Source of the DNA: Skermanella aerolata KACC 11604
Lineage (GTDB): Bacteria > Pseudomonadota > Alphaproteobacteria > Azospirillales > Azospirillaceae
DNA: 64,000 nucleotides
Assembly (NCBI RefSeq): GCF_000936425.1
Contig: NZ_AVFK01000001.1
Span: 62,001-126,000, forward strand
Direction of reading: 5' to 3'
Shown: one piece after another, positions 17,644 through 25,714 of the stretch
Position numbering within the stretch: position 1 is the stretch's first letter
Layout: each line of letters begins with the position of its first letter
Notes under the pieces: model-generated
What the model saw: the letters and a program-made list of their open reading frames with translations, nothing else
The model's database searches: none
What the model was told of the DNA's origin: nothing
Position numbers and translations under genes: made by a program

Positions 17644-18699
17644 ATGACAGAGCAACCCTGGTGGCACCCGGAGCGGTTCGCCCGGCGGCGGCCTTTTCTG
17701 GAAGGCAGGGCGCGGGTGGCGTCCAGGGTCCGGGCGTGGTTCGAGGGGCAGGGCTTCATCGAGGTCGAGACCCCGGCGTTGCAGGTTTCGCCGGGGCTGG
17801 AGCCGCACCTGATCGCCTTCTCGACCGAGCTGGTCGGGCCGAACCCGGACGACCGGCGGACGCTCTACCTGCACACCAGCCCCGAATTCGCGATGAAGAA
17901 GCTGCTGGTGGCGGGCGTGCCCCGGCTGTTCCAGTTCGCCAAGGTCTTCCGCAACGGCGAACGATCGGGCACCCACAGCCCGGAATTCACCATGCTGGAA
18001 TGGTACAGGGCAGGGGCCGGCTACCGTGACCTGATGACTGACTGCGAAGCGCTGGTCCGGACGGCGGTGCGGGCCGGCGGGCGCGAGGGCTTCGAGTGGC
18101 GGGACCGCACCTGCGATCCCTTCGCGCCGTGGGAGGTCCTGACGGTGGCCGAAGCCTTCGACCGCTATGCCGGGATCGACCTGCTGGCGACGGCTCCGGA
18201 CCCGCAGGCGCCCGACGCCGGGTTGCTGGCGCGGGAGGCGGAGCGGATCGGCATATCTCCCCATGCGGGCGATAGCTGGGAAGACCTGTTCTTCCGGATC
18301 TCCCTGGACCTGATCGAGCCGGAGCTGGGGATGGGCCGCCCGACCTTCCTGACGGATTATCCCGTTTCCATGGCGGCGCTGTCGAGGCCGCGGGCAGACG
18401 ACCCGAGGGTGGCGGAAAGGTTCGAGCTTTACGCCTGTGGGTTGGAACTGGCGAATGCCTTCGGCGAGTTGACCGACGCCGGGATCCAGCGCGCCCGGTT
18501 CCAGGCCGATATGGACCTCAAGGAGCGCCTGTACGGAGAGCGCTACCCGATCGACGCCGACTTCCTGGCGGCCCTGGAGTTCGGCATGCCGGAAAGCGCT
18601 GGAATAGCCCTGGGTTTCGACCGTTTGTCCATGCTGTGTACGGGAGCGCGGGAGATCGAGGATATCCTGTGGGCTCCCGTCGCAGGCCTCGAGGAGTGA
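17644..18699 (+). CDS. epmA: EF-P beta-lysylation enzyme EpmA (GenX/PoxA)
   Basis: EpmA is a truncated class II lysyl-tRNA synthetase that attaches (R)-beta-lysine to elongation factor P. The 351-residue product lacks the N-terminal tRNA anticodon-binding domain and shows the catalytic core motifs: FIEVETPALQVSPGLEPHL (motif 1), FQFAKVFRNGERSGTHSPEFTMLEWY (motif 2 region) and GIALGFDRLSMLC (motif 3). The ATG at 17644 has GAGGAAGA just upstream. EF-P and the lysine aminomutase EpmB are not encoded nearby. A lipoprotein gene starts five bases after the stop. Confidence 0.94.
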   Translation: MTEQPWWHPERFARRRPFLEGRARVASRVRAWFEGQGFIEVETPALQVSPGLEPHLIAFSTELVGPNPDDRRTLYLHTSPEFAMKKLLVAGVPRLFQFAKVFRNGERSGTHSPEFTMLEWYRAGAGYRDLMTDCEALVRTAVRAGGREGFEWRDRTCDPFAPWEVLTVAEAFDRYAGIDLLATAPDPQAPDAGLLAREAERIGISPHAGDSWEDLFFRISLDLIEPELGMGRPTFLTDYPVSMAALSRPRADDPRVAERFELYACGLELANAFGELTDAGIQRARFQADMDLKERLYGERYPIDADFLAALEFGMPESAGIALGFDRLSMLCTGAREIEDILWAPVAGLEE

Positions 18700-18703
18700 C
18701 GGT

Positions 18704-19042
18704 GTGGTTCGACGGATCGGAATGACGGTACTGCTGGCGGCGGCCGGGGCGATGCTGGCCTCCTGCGCCAGCTTCGAGCCCAACCCGCTGCTCGGCCGCT
18801 GGGCGATGGCGTCTCCCCTGGCGCCGGGATTGGTACTGGGGACCTACGAGTTCCGCCGCTACACCATGACGGCATTCGGCGTCACTCAGGATGTCGAGTA
18901 CTCGGTCGACGGCAACAACGTCCTGGTCATTCCGGAAGGGATTGGCATAGGGATCGAGGTCACCATCGACGAAGACGGCAAAGCCCGGCTCAACGATCCG
19001 GTAACCGGCGGGCTGCTGACGCTGCGGCGGCTGCGGAGCTAA
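18704..19042 (+). CDS. Small lipoprotein, unknown function
   Basis: The 112-residue product has a lipoprotein signal: Arg-rich N-terminus, hydrophobic core and lipobox LASC with the acylated Cys near residue 21. The mature part, about 90 residues, looks beta-rich (LGRWAMASPL, GTYEFRRYTMTAFGVTQDVEYSV, LTLRRLRS), suggesting a small barrel fold, but no family is recognised. The start codon is GTG at 18704, five bases after the epmA stop, so it probably shares that transcript. Confidence 0.75.
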   Translation: MVRRIGMTVLLAAAGAMLASCASFEPNPLLGRWAMASPLAPGLVLGTYEFRRYTMTAFGVTQDVEYSVDGNNVLVIPEGIGIGIEVTIDEDGKARLNDPVTGGLLTLRRLRS

Positions 19043-19065
19043 GAGGCTAGTGTAGAACTCGGATC

Positions 19066-19330
19066 ACTGTTGCGTCCTGAGCGCGAAGCGATGATCGACC
19101 GCTCGCATGACCTGCCGATCGCCAAGACAGCTTGGGATGCCCAATGTCAGCCGGGACAGCGTCTATCACCTCAGACCTCAATCCAGCCTTCACCGGCAAA
19201 CACCCGATCCGGCCTACTTCATCCCGCTTCCACAAATCGCGGCGGCCTGAACCCGGCAGCCCTTCCACTTCCATACGGGTGCAGGCCTTACTCAGCCGAA
19301 AGCGGATGATCGCGCTTATGCTTCTGAACA
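19066..19330 (+). pseudogene. Decayed IS3-family transposase (OrfB) remnant
   Basis: Across different forward frames the translation shows pieces that resemble IS3-family OrfB N-termini in the right order: MIDRSHDLPIAK, then after a frame break LGMPNVSRDSVYHL (compare the common LxISRGSVYYL), then FTGKHPIR in the place of FAGSRMLR, then RKRMIALM in the place of KRMGIEALY. Multiple frameshifts break it up and no ORF of meaningful size survives. No terminal inverted repeats were identified. It accounts for part of the long gap before the gntP gene. This is a judgement by eye and needs a protein-level search. Confidence 0.5.
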
Positions 19331-19565
19331 AGCAGCGCCTTGCACATCCAAGTCCTCTCGAAGGCGTAGCTGATTCGCGTGATGCATGACGAGAGGACTG
19401 GTCTGATTCCACTCCTCCACCCGCTTCAAAGATAGAGTGCCAGACGCATCCATGGCCGCGTGCCGGGGGCAACAAAGCGGCATGAAGGTCGGAACATGAT
19501 TTCCCCTTCGAGGTTTCCGAAGCATCGCAGTCTTCGAAAAACTCAGCTGGGAGGAAATTAAATTG

Positions 19566-19604
19566 ATGTATCTCGATCCAGATCCATGCCGCATCCAGGC
19601 CTGA
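19566..19604 (+). CDS. Possible 12-codon leader peptide of gntP
   Basis: An ATG at 19566 opens a 12-codon frame (MYLDPDPCRIQA) that ends with TGA at 19602-19604, four bases before the gntP ATG. GGGAGG at 19549-19554 is the only strong ribosome-binding site in this region; gntP itself has none. A short upstream frame could therefore deliver ribosomes to gntP by reinitiation. It may also be chance. Confidence 0.3.
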   Translation: MYLDPDPCRIQA

Positions 19605-19608
19605 CGCG

Positions 19609-20952
19609 ATGTCCGGCGCATATCTGATTCTTGTTGCAGCAGCAGGCATTTCGGCCCTGCTATTCCTCGTCATCAAAGTTCGTCTTCATGCCTTCGTTAC
19701 GCTTCTGCTGGTCAGCCTGCTGGTCGGCGTCGCCGCCGGAATGCCGCTGGAAGGCGTCATCAAATCCGTCGAGAAGGGCATGGGAGGCACGCTGGGCTTC
19801 GTCGCCGTCGTCGTCGGGCTGGGCGCCATGTTCGGCCAGTTGCTCGAAGTATCGGGTGGGGCCGAGCGATTGGCCCGCACCATGGTCCGGAAGTTCGGCG
19901 ACGACAAGGTGCAGTGGGCGCTGGGGCTGACCGGCTTCATCGTCTCGATCCCGGTTTTCCTGGACGTCGCCATCGTCATCCTGGTGCCGATCCTGTACCG
20001 CTTGGCCCGCGACAGCGGCAAGCCGCTGCTGTACTACGGAATTCCGCTGGTTGCAGGCGGGGCAGTGACCCACGCGTTCATCCCACCGACGCCGGGGCCG
20101 ATCGCGGTCGCCGATCTGCTGGGCGCCGATCTCGGCTGGGTGATCCTGTACGGCGTGATCTGCGGCCTGCCGGCCATGGTGCTGGCCGGGCCGGTCTGGG
20201 GCAGCTACATCTCGCGCCGCATCACCAAGGGCGTTCCCGATTACGTAGAATTGGGCGATATCGACGAGAGCCGTGAGTTGCCGAGCTTCGGCGAGGTGCT
20301 GGCGATCATTATGACGCCGCTGCTGCTGATTCTGGTGAGCACGACATCCGGCATCATGCTTGACGAAGGGAATCCCCTGCGATCGTTCCTGGTGTTCATC
20401 GGCCACCCTTATGCGGCGCTCCTGATCGCAACCTTGCTGGCGATGTTCCTGCTGGGGTCCCGCCGGGGCTACGATAGGGAGGAGATCCAGAATATCGTCA
20501 ACAAGGCGCTGGAACCTGCGGGCATCATCATTCTGGTGACCGGTGCGGGCGGCGTGTTCAAGCAAGTGCTGATCGACAGCGGCGTCGGTCAGGTTCTGGG
20601 CGACATGATGTCGGCCTCGGGCCTACCGTACCTGGTGCTGGCTTTCGTCATCTCGGCATTGATCCGGGTGGCGCAGGGCTCCGCCACGGTAGCCATGGTG
20701 ACAGCGGCCGGTCTCATCGGCCCGATCCTGGAACAGAACAATGTCGAAGGCTCTCAATTGGCGCTTGCGACGATCGCGATCGCGGCCGGCGGCACCATCC
20801 TCAGTCACGTCAACGACAGCGGCTTCTGGCTGGTCAACCGGTTCTTCGGTCTGACCGAGAAGGAAACGCTACAATCGTGGACGGTGGCCACGACCATCGT
20901 GTCGCTGGTCGGCTTTGTCATGGTCTTGCTGCTGGGCGCCATGGTGGGCTAA
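19609..20952 (+). CDS. GntP-family gluconate/sugar-acid:H+ symporter
   Basis: This 447-residue inner-membrane carrier belongs to the GntP family, which imports gluconate and related hydroxy acids with protons. About 12-14 membrane helices are visible, with typical stretches GLGAMFGQLLEVSGGAERLA, FIVSIPVFLDVAIVILVPIL, GGAVTHAFIPPTPGPIAVAD, RVAQGSATVAMVTAAG and GGTILSHVNDSGFWLVNRFFGL. The substrate cannot be fixed from sequence, and no kinase or dehydratase gene is adjacent. The nearest sugar-acid dehydratase is about 8 kb away. No ribosome-binding site directly precedes the ATG. Confidence 0.93.
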   Translation: MSGAYLILVAAAGISALLFLVIKVRLHAFVTLLLVSLLVGVAAGMPLEGVIKSVEKGMGGTLGFVAVVVGLGAMFGQLLEVSGGAERLARTMVRKFGDDKVQWALGLTGFIVSIPVFLDVAIVILVPILYRLARDSGKPLLYYGIPLVAGGAVTHAFIPPTPGPIAVADLLGADLGWVILYGVICGLPAMVLAGPVWGSYISRRITKGVPDYVELGDIDESRELPSFGEVLAIIMTPLLLILVSTTSGIMLDEGNPLRSFLVFIGHPYAALLIATLLAMFLLGSRRGYDREEIQNIVNKALEPAGIIILVTGAGGVFKQVLIDSGVGQVLGDMMSASGLPYLVLAFVISALIRVAQGSATVAMVTAAGLIGPILEQNNVEGSQLALATIAIAAGGTILSHVNDSGFWLVNRFFGLTEKETLQSWTVATTIVSLVGFVMVLLLGAMVG

Positions 20953-21103
20953 CGGGCCTGCCATCTAAAACCGCTCAGGTCTGGTGGAGGGACGGCTCGG
21001 CTTCGGACGGGCCGTTCCTTATGCCCGGTACGGGCAACGGTACTCAGCGCCGAGTGTTACCGAAGCAAGTGGGTGAATCACAAAAGACGAAGGGAGCGAC
21101 GGC

Positions 21104-21343
21104 ATGCAGGATGGCAACCCCAAGGATGGTGCGGATCGAGCCACAAGCCTGGCGGAGCAAGGACTTCACGAGCAGGCTCAGGGGCACGACGCCGAAGCGG
21201 ATCGGCTGTTGTCCGAAGCGCTCTCCATCGACTCCGAAGCGGTCGATCAGGTTCTTCGGAAGCATGATGCCGGGCGCGCTCCGGATGCGCGGGATCAGGC
21301 TACGAGCAATCGGGACGTGGAACGGACACCGCCGCGATCCTGA
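21104..21343 (+). CDS. Small acidic hypothetical protein
   Basis: This 79-residue protein is hydrophilic and acidic, with a helical centre (LAEQGLHEQAQGHDAEADRLLSEALSI) and Arg-rich ends. GAAGGGAG lies about nine bases upstream of the ATG, which supports translation. No family is recognised. It is encoded alone between gntP and the leftward glycosyltransferase gene, with which it is convergent. Confidence 0.55.
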   Translation: MQDGNPKDGADRATSLAEQGLHEQAQGHDAEADRLLSEALSIDSEAVDQVLRKHDAGRAPDARDQATSNRDVERTPPRS

Positions 21344-21386
21344 TCGTTCGACGGTGGGACCATGAGCGCTGTTCCCGGCAGGTGGA

Positions 21387-23492
21387 TCAGCTTGCCGGCT
21401 TAACCTGTAGCAGCCTCAACCCCAGTCCCAACTGCCGGGTGTCTTCGGACAGAGTTGCGTCGGCGGGAGAGGCTGGATGTTGTATCCGGAAGACCAAGGA
21501 GGCGGGAGATTGCCGGGCGGCTACCGAGGCGGGTATCCGCGCGAATTTCGTCTTCTCTGAATCGCCAGCGGCAAAACTCCATTGGGCGACGGAAACGCCG
21601 TTTACGACGAGTTCCACCTGCTGAAGTCGATCTGCGGATCGCGAGAAGGCGTCGGCCGTAATCTGCAAATCGATGTCGACAGGATCACCGGAAGCCGTTT
21701 TGGGTGGGAACGGCAGCAGCAGTTCCGCTTTGGGACCAATGCTCCAGGTGCCCCAGGGCTCCGCGTCCGACCATCCGCCGATCTTGTAGAAGCTTGTGTT
21801 GCCGGAAGCCGAAAAGTTCAGGATGCCGTCTTCCGGCAGGGGCGGCACAGCGCAACTTGAAGTGCCGGAGAGTTCGGCGACGCCGTACTGGTAACCGGTC
21901 CGATAAAGGTCGTCGGGCTTGTCCATGGTTTGCCGAAGATCGACGATCGCCGTGTCCGGCTTGACGCGGTCGCTTCGCACGAGATAGCGCAGGCAGTATC
22001 CATTCGCCAGATACCGGCTCCGGACGATCCCCCATCCCATATCCATTTGAGGCGTCACCCACGCGGCGATCAGGTCGGGATGGCGAGCGAAGACGTAGTC
22101 GGGATCGGTCTTGCTGTGGCCAACGGCGCCGAAATCGCTTTTCTTCATCCCGATATGAGCGTCGTTGAGACCCAGCATATCGATCGTCGCCAACCGGGAA
22201 TAAAACGGCACCTTGCCGGCGGCATCGATAGCGAGCGTGGCGCCCGGATAGCGCTCTCCAAGGAAGCCGCCTAGTTCCGCCCACATGTCGTATTCCTTGG
22301 GTCCGTAATCGAACCTTCCGTCATTGAAAAGCGGACTTAGCTGAAGCGCCAATGGGATTGCGGCCAGCGGCAGTACCCGGCGAGTTGCGTGCAGGCTGAG
22401 GCCGACCGCGAGCCAGGACATCACGGCGATGATCAGAAGGAACCGCTCGGCGAAGACGTCGCCGCCGATATAGATCCAGTAGGCAAGCCACGCACAGCCG
22501 AAGAATCCCAGGATGGCATAAGGTCCCGGCGGCCTTCGGCTGGTCAGATATATTATGAAGTCAATGCAGAGTACCGGTATGACGAAGGCGATTGCGAGAA
22601 GATGCGGCAGCATGCCGGTCGAGACCACCTCGCTACGCAACTGACCCAATCCGGCGGTCAGGCGCTGGCCGAGCGTGCCGGTGACCTTTGCGTAATAGGT
22701 CATCGGCAGCGGCAGCCCGTAATAGCTGAGCCGCCAGACCGTCAGAGCTGTCATTGCCGCCGTAATGATCGCGAGCAGCCGCAAGGATGTTCGTCTCCGG
22801 CCGCTTGCCAAGATTAAAAGGGCGGCCAGAACAGGAATGATGAAGCCATCGGGGCGGATCAGGATCGAGAGCACGGAGGCGACGATGACAAGGTGCTGCC
22901 AGTGCTCTTCCGAAAACGCGCCGGTGCGGAGCGACAAGGTGAGAGCGCCGACGACGATCATCGACTGGAGCAGCACGACGACCGGGGTTTCCAGGCCGGA
23001 GGCAACGGCCGCCCACAACGGCGGAAACAGGGACAGCCCGATCGTGCCTACAAAGGCGGCAGTCCGGCCGGCATGGCGCTGCAGCCAGACCCCCAGGAAC
23101 AGAATCAGCCCGACCAAGGCAATCGTGTTGACGATCAATGCAGCGGGATAGAGCGCTTTGGCGGAACCGGCGAGAGCGACCAGTGTCAGGACGGCAACGT
23201 AAAGCAGGTTCGAGTAGCCTTCGACCCTTTTTCCCGGATTGAAGACCAAGCCGTTCCCTTCCGCTGCATTCAACGCATACCGGAAGCTTATGAAGGCGTC
23301 ATCGCTGCCCCAGGCATGTCCTGAGGTATTTACCCAGCTATGGCCGTGGAAAATATGCAGAAGGCAACCCGCTATCGCTATCAGAACGGCCGGAACCAGA
23401 ATCAGATTGGGATATCGCCGCAGGGTTGGATGCCTCCCTGATGGAACGGCAGCCGACGTCTGAAGTGAATTCGTCAACGGAATGCTACTCAC
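21387..23492 (-). CDS. GT-C membrane glycosyltransferase, AftB/LphB-like
   Basis: The 701-residue product has about ten membrane helices followed by a periplasmic C-terminal region of some 270 residues. Its first loop, WGSDDAFISFRYALNAAEGN followed by GLVFNPGKRVEGYSNLLY, strongly resembles the AftB-type arabinosyltransferase and LphB family of polyprenyl-phosphate-sugar-dependent GT-C enzymes; the conserved acidic residues of the first loop are present (SDD, EGY). It probably adds a sugar to a lipid-linked or surface glycan on the periplasmic side. The start is GTG at 23492 with a weak ribosome-binding site. It is a single gene with no glycan genes adjacent. Confidence 0.8.
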   Translation of the reverse strand: MSSIPLTNSLQTSAAVPSGRHPTLRRYPNLILVPAVLIAIAGCLLHIFHGHSWVNTSGHAWGSDDAFISFRYALNAAEGNGLVFNPGKRVEGYSNLLYVAVLTLVALAGSAKALYPAALIVNTIALVGLILFLGVWLQRHAGRTAAFVGTIGLSLFPPLWAAVASGLETPVVVLLQSMIVVGALTLSLRTGAFSEEHWQHLVIVASVLSILIRPDGFIIPVLAALLILASGRRRTSLRLLAIITAAMTALTVWRLSYYGLPLPMTYYAKVTGTLGQRLTAGLGQLRSEVVSTGMLPHLLAIAFVIPVLCIDFIIYLTSRRPPGPYAILGFFGCAWLAYWIYIGGDVFAERFLLIIAVMSWLAVGLSLHATRRVLPLAAIPLALQLSPLFNDGRFDYGPKEYDMWAELGGFLGERYPGATLAIDAAGKVPFYSRLATIDMLGLNDAHIGMKKSDFGAVGHSKTDPDYVFARHPDLIAAWVTPQMDMGWGIVRSRYLANGYCLRYLVRSDRVKPDTAIVDLRQTMDKPDDLYRTGYQYGVAELSGTSSCAVPPLPEDGILNFSASGNTSFYKIGGWSDAEPWGTWSIGPKAELLLPFPPKTASGDPVDIDLQITADAFSRSADRLQQVELVVNGVSVAQWSFAAGDSEKTKFARIPASVAARQSPASLVFRIQHPASPADATLSEDTRQLGLGLRLLQVKPAS

Positions 23493-23602
23493 GAAGTTGA
23501 TCCAGGAAGCCGCCGATTTCCATGCAGGTCCAGGTGGCTCAGGGCATGAACAACTTCTCTGTTAACTTGTCCAGTCGGAACCGGTAAGCGGTGGCGGACG
23601 TC

Positions 23603-24343
23603 TCAGCTTGCCGGCAGGGCGGAGTAGCACAGGTCCGAGGTGTCGCGCTTGATGTCGAACTTCGGCGAGTCCAGATGAGCTTTGCCGCGCTCAGCCTCCG
23701 TCTCGGAGATCACCGTGCCGTGGAAACGTCCGAACTTGTCGTAGACGTTGACGACCTGCTCGGTCACGCCGGCGTCCATCGGAACGCCGGGGCGGGCGGT
23801 CTTGGGGCTTTTCGGAGAGACATCCGGCGTGTCGTTGTCCAGCCACTGCAAATGAACCAAGGCGACGATCCTGTCGCCGGCCGGACTCGCACGATCCAGC
23901 GCAAGTATCTGGACCCGATTGCCTAGCTGGGTCCGCATGGGTCGCGAAAAGTCGAGCGGAGGGCGAGGCGCGGAATACGTGATCCGCTCGGCCGATAGCG
24001 GCGCCGGCTCCGGCTTCGGGCCATTGACCAGACCGGTGAGGTCCCGCTCGTCAAGGGCGGCTAGGAATCCGGCGCGCACTTCGTCCATGCTCCAGAGGGT
24101 GCCGCCGAAAGCACCCGTCTTGGTGTAGATGCCGATCGCCTCGCCGATGTCGCCGCCACAGTTCACAGCCGCCACGATGGGATGGCCGTCGGAACTGGTT
24201 CGCTGGGAGGTCAGGATGCGTACGCCGTTTCCCTTGCGCGTCCTGATCGGTTCGCTCAGGTCGAGGCCCTGCTTGATCGCGGCCCAGAGAGCCATCGCTC
24301 CCGCAACCATCCCCCCTCCGATCAATACAAGCGGTGCGACCAT
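23603..24343 (-). CDS. Hypothetical protein with an internal duplication
   Basis: The 246-residue product begins with a hydrophobic segment (MVAPLVLIGGGMVAGAMALWAA), probably a membrane anchor or uncleaved signal. Two similar halves follow. Each starts with a pattern L-D-hydrophobic-S-x-P-hydrophobic-R-T (LDLSEPIRTRKGNGVRIL and LDFSRPMRTQLGNRVQIL) and ends with an aromatic-rich segment (GAFGGTLWSMDE and GRFHGTVISETEAE). The ATG at 24343 is chosen for its strong AGGGAGG sequence; upstream in-frame codons are not credible. No known family is recognised. It stands alone, divergent from the radical SAM gene at 24483. Confidence 0.7.
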   Translation of the reverse strand: MVAPLVLIGGGMVAGAMALWAAIKQGLDLSEPIRTRKGNGVRILTSQRTSSDGHPIVAAVNCGGDIGEAIGIYTKTGAFGGTLWSMDEVRAGFLAALDERDLTGLVNGPKPEPAPLSAERITYSAPRPPLDFSRPMRTQLGNRVQILALDRASPAGDRIVALVHLQWLDNDTPDVSPKSPKTARPGVPMDAGVTEQVVNVYDKFGRFHGTVISETEAERGKAHLDSPKFDIKRDTSDLCYSALPAS

Positions 24344-24482
24344 GATCCCTCCCTGTTCGGCAGGCGCCAGCCTAAGGCAAGGAAATGCCGGCGGCAAGCC
24401 CGGCACCCTGGCGGAAGGTGCGGCTTGACCCCGGCCCCTTTCGCACTAGAACATAGTATGAACAATTTGCGCGGGCAGGATC

Positions 24483-25706
24483 ATGGAGTTGTTGAAAAAG
24501 CTGGAGATTTTGGCGGATGCGGCCAAGTACGACGCATCCTGCTCCTCCAGCGGATCGGATCGGAAGAACTCGGCCGGGACCAAGCATGGGATCGGCTCTA
24601 CCGAGGGCATGGGGATCTGTCACGCCTATGCCCCCGATGGCCGATGCATTTCCCTGCTGAAGATCCTGCTGACCAATTTCTGCGTCTATGACTGCCTGTA
24701 CTGCGTCAATCGGCGGTCCAGCAATGTGCGGCGCGCCCGGTTCACGCCGGAGGAGGTGGTGGACCTGACGCTGGGCTTTTACCGGCGCAACTACATCGAG
24801 GGGTTGTTCCTGAGTTCCGGGATCATCCAAAGTCCCGACTACACGATGGAGCAGATCGTCCAGGTGGCACGGATGCTGCGGGAACAGCACGGCTTTCGCG
24901 GCTATATCCATCTGAAGACCATCCCCGACGCCTCGCCGGAACTGCTGGCGGAGGCTGGACGCTACGCGGACCGGTTGAGCATCAATGTCGAGCTGCCGGT
25001 GGAGGCGTCGCTGGGCAAGCTGGCTCCGGAAAAGGACGGCGCCGCGATCCGACGTTCAATGGGGCGGCTGAGGCTCAACATCGAGCAGGCGAAGGAAGAA
25101 CCGCGAGGGCCGCGATTCGCGCCCGGCGGCCAGAGTACCCAGATGATCGTCGGCGCGGATACCACGGACGACAAGGGCATCCTGGCCACCAGCGATCGGC
25201 TCTACAACGCTTACCGGCTGCGCCGGGTCTATTATTCGGCGTTCAGTCCGATCCCGGACGCGAGTTCGGGGCTGCCTCCCGGGGCGCCCCCGCTGATGCG
25301 GGAGCACCGGCTGTATCAGGCCGACTGGCTGATGCGGTTCTACAGCTTCGAGGCGGGCGAGATCGTGCCCCAGGGCGGGTTGCTCGACCTGGAGATCGAT
25401 CCGAAGCTGGCCTGGGCGCTGGGCAACCGGCACCGCTTCCCGGTCGATGTCAACAAGGCGGACCGGGAAAGCCTGCTTCGGGTACCGGGAATGGGCGTGC
25501 GTACCGTCGACCGGCTGCTGTCGATCCGGCGGCACAAGGCGGTCCGTATGGAAGACCTCGGCCGGCTGCGGGTGCAACTTGCCAAGGTGGCGCCGTTCAT
25601 CGTCACGGCGGACCGGCAGATCGGGCAATCGGCACTGGACCGGCTCGACCTTCGGGCGCGGCTGATGCCAAAGCCGGCGCAGCTTTCATTGCCGCTGTTC
25701 GCCTGA
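24483..25706 (+). CDS. Radical SAM protein, putative DNA modification/repair type
   Basis: The 407-residue product has the radical SAM cluster motif CxxxCxxC (C67, C71, C74 in NFCVYDCLYC) that binds a 4Fe-4S cluster and S-adenosylmethionine. The C-terminus (about residues 325-385) carries a helix-hairpin-helix DNA-binding element, NKADRESLLRVPGMGVRTVDRLL. The order matches the family annotated as putative DNA modification/repair radical SAM proteins, distantly related to spore photoproduct lyase. The UdgX fusion gene starts eight bases after its stop, and this pairing is conserved in many bacteria. AGGA just before the ATG supports the start. The lesion or reaction is not known. Confidence 0.9.
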   Translation: MELLKKLEILADAAKYDASCSSSGSDRKNSAGTKHGIGSTEGMGICHAYAPDGRCISLLKILLTNFCVYDCLYCVNRRSSNVRRARFTPEEVVDLTLGFYRRNYIEGLFLSSGIIQSPDYTMEQIVQVARMLREQHGFRGYIHLKTIPDASPELLAEAGRYADRLSINVELPVEASLGKLAPEKDGAAIRRSMGRLRLNIEQAKEEPRGPRFAPGGQSTQMIVGADTTDDKGILATSDRLYNAYRLRRVYYSAFSPIPDASSGLPPGAPPLMREHRLYQADWLMRFYSFEAGEIVPQGGLLDLEIDPKLAWALGNRHRFPVDVNKADRESLLRVPGMGVRTVDRLLSIRRHKAVRMEDLGRLRVQLAKVAPFIVTADRQIGQSALDRLDLRARLMPKPAQLSLPLFA

Positions 25707-25714
25707 GACGCGGC

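Larger units (their letters stand above)
19043..19608. other. 566-base gap between a lipoprotein gene and gntP
   Basis: Besides the putative transposase remnant, the right half (about 19331-19560) has no recognisable gene. A stem-loop is visible with CCTCTCG (19357-19363) and CGAGAGG (19389-19395). The last 60 bases carry a good ribosome-binding site, GGGAGG at 19549-19554, upstream of a 12-codon reading frame that ends four bases before gntP. Confidence 0.6.

Noticed and set aside
20985..21018. Possible terminator after gntP
   Set aside because: The stem is imperfect with a long loop and no T tract, so it was not called.
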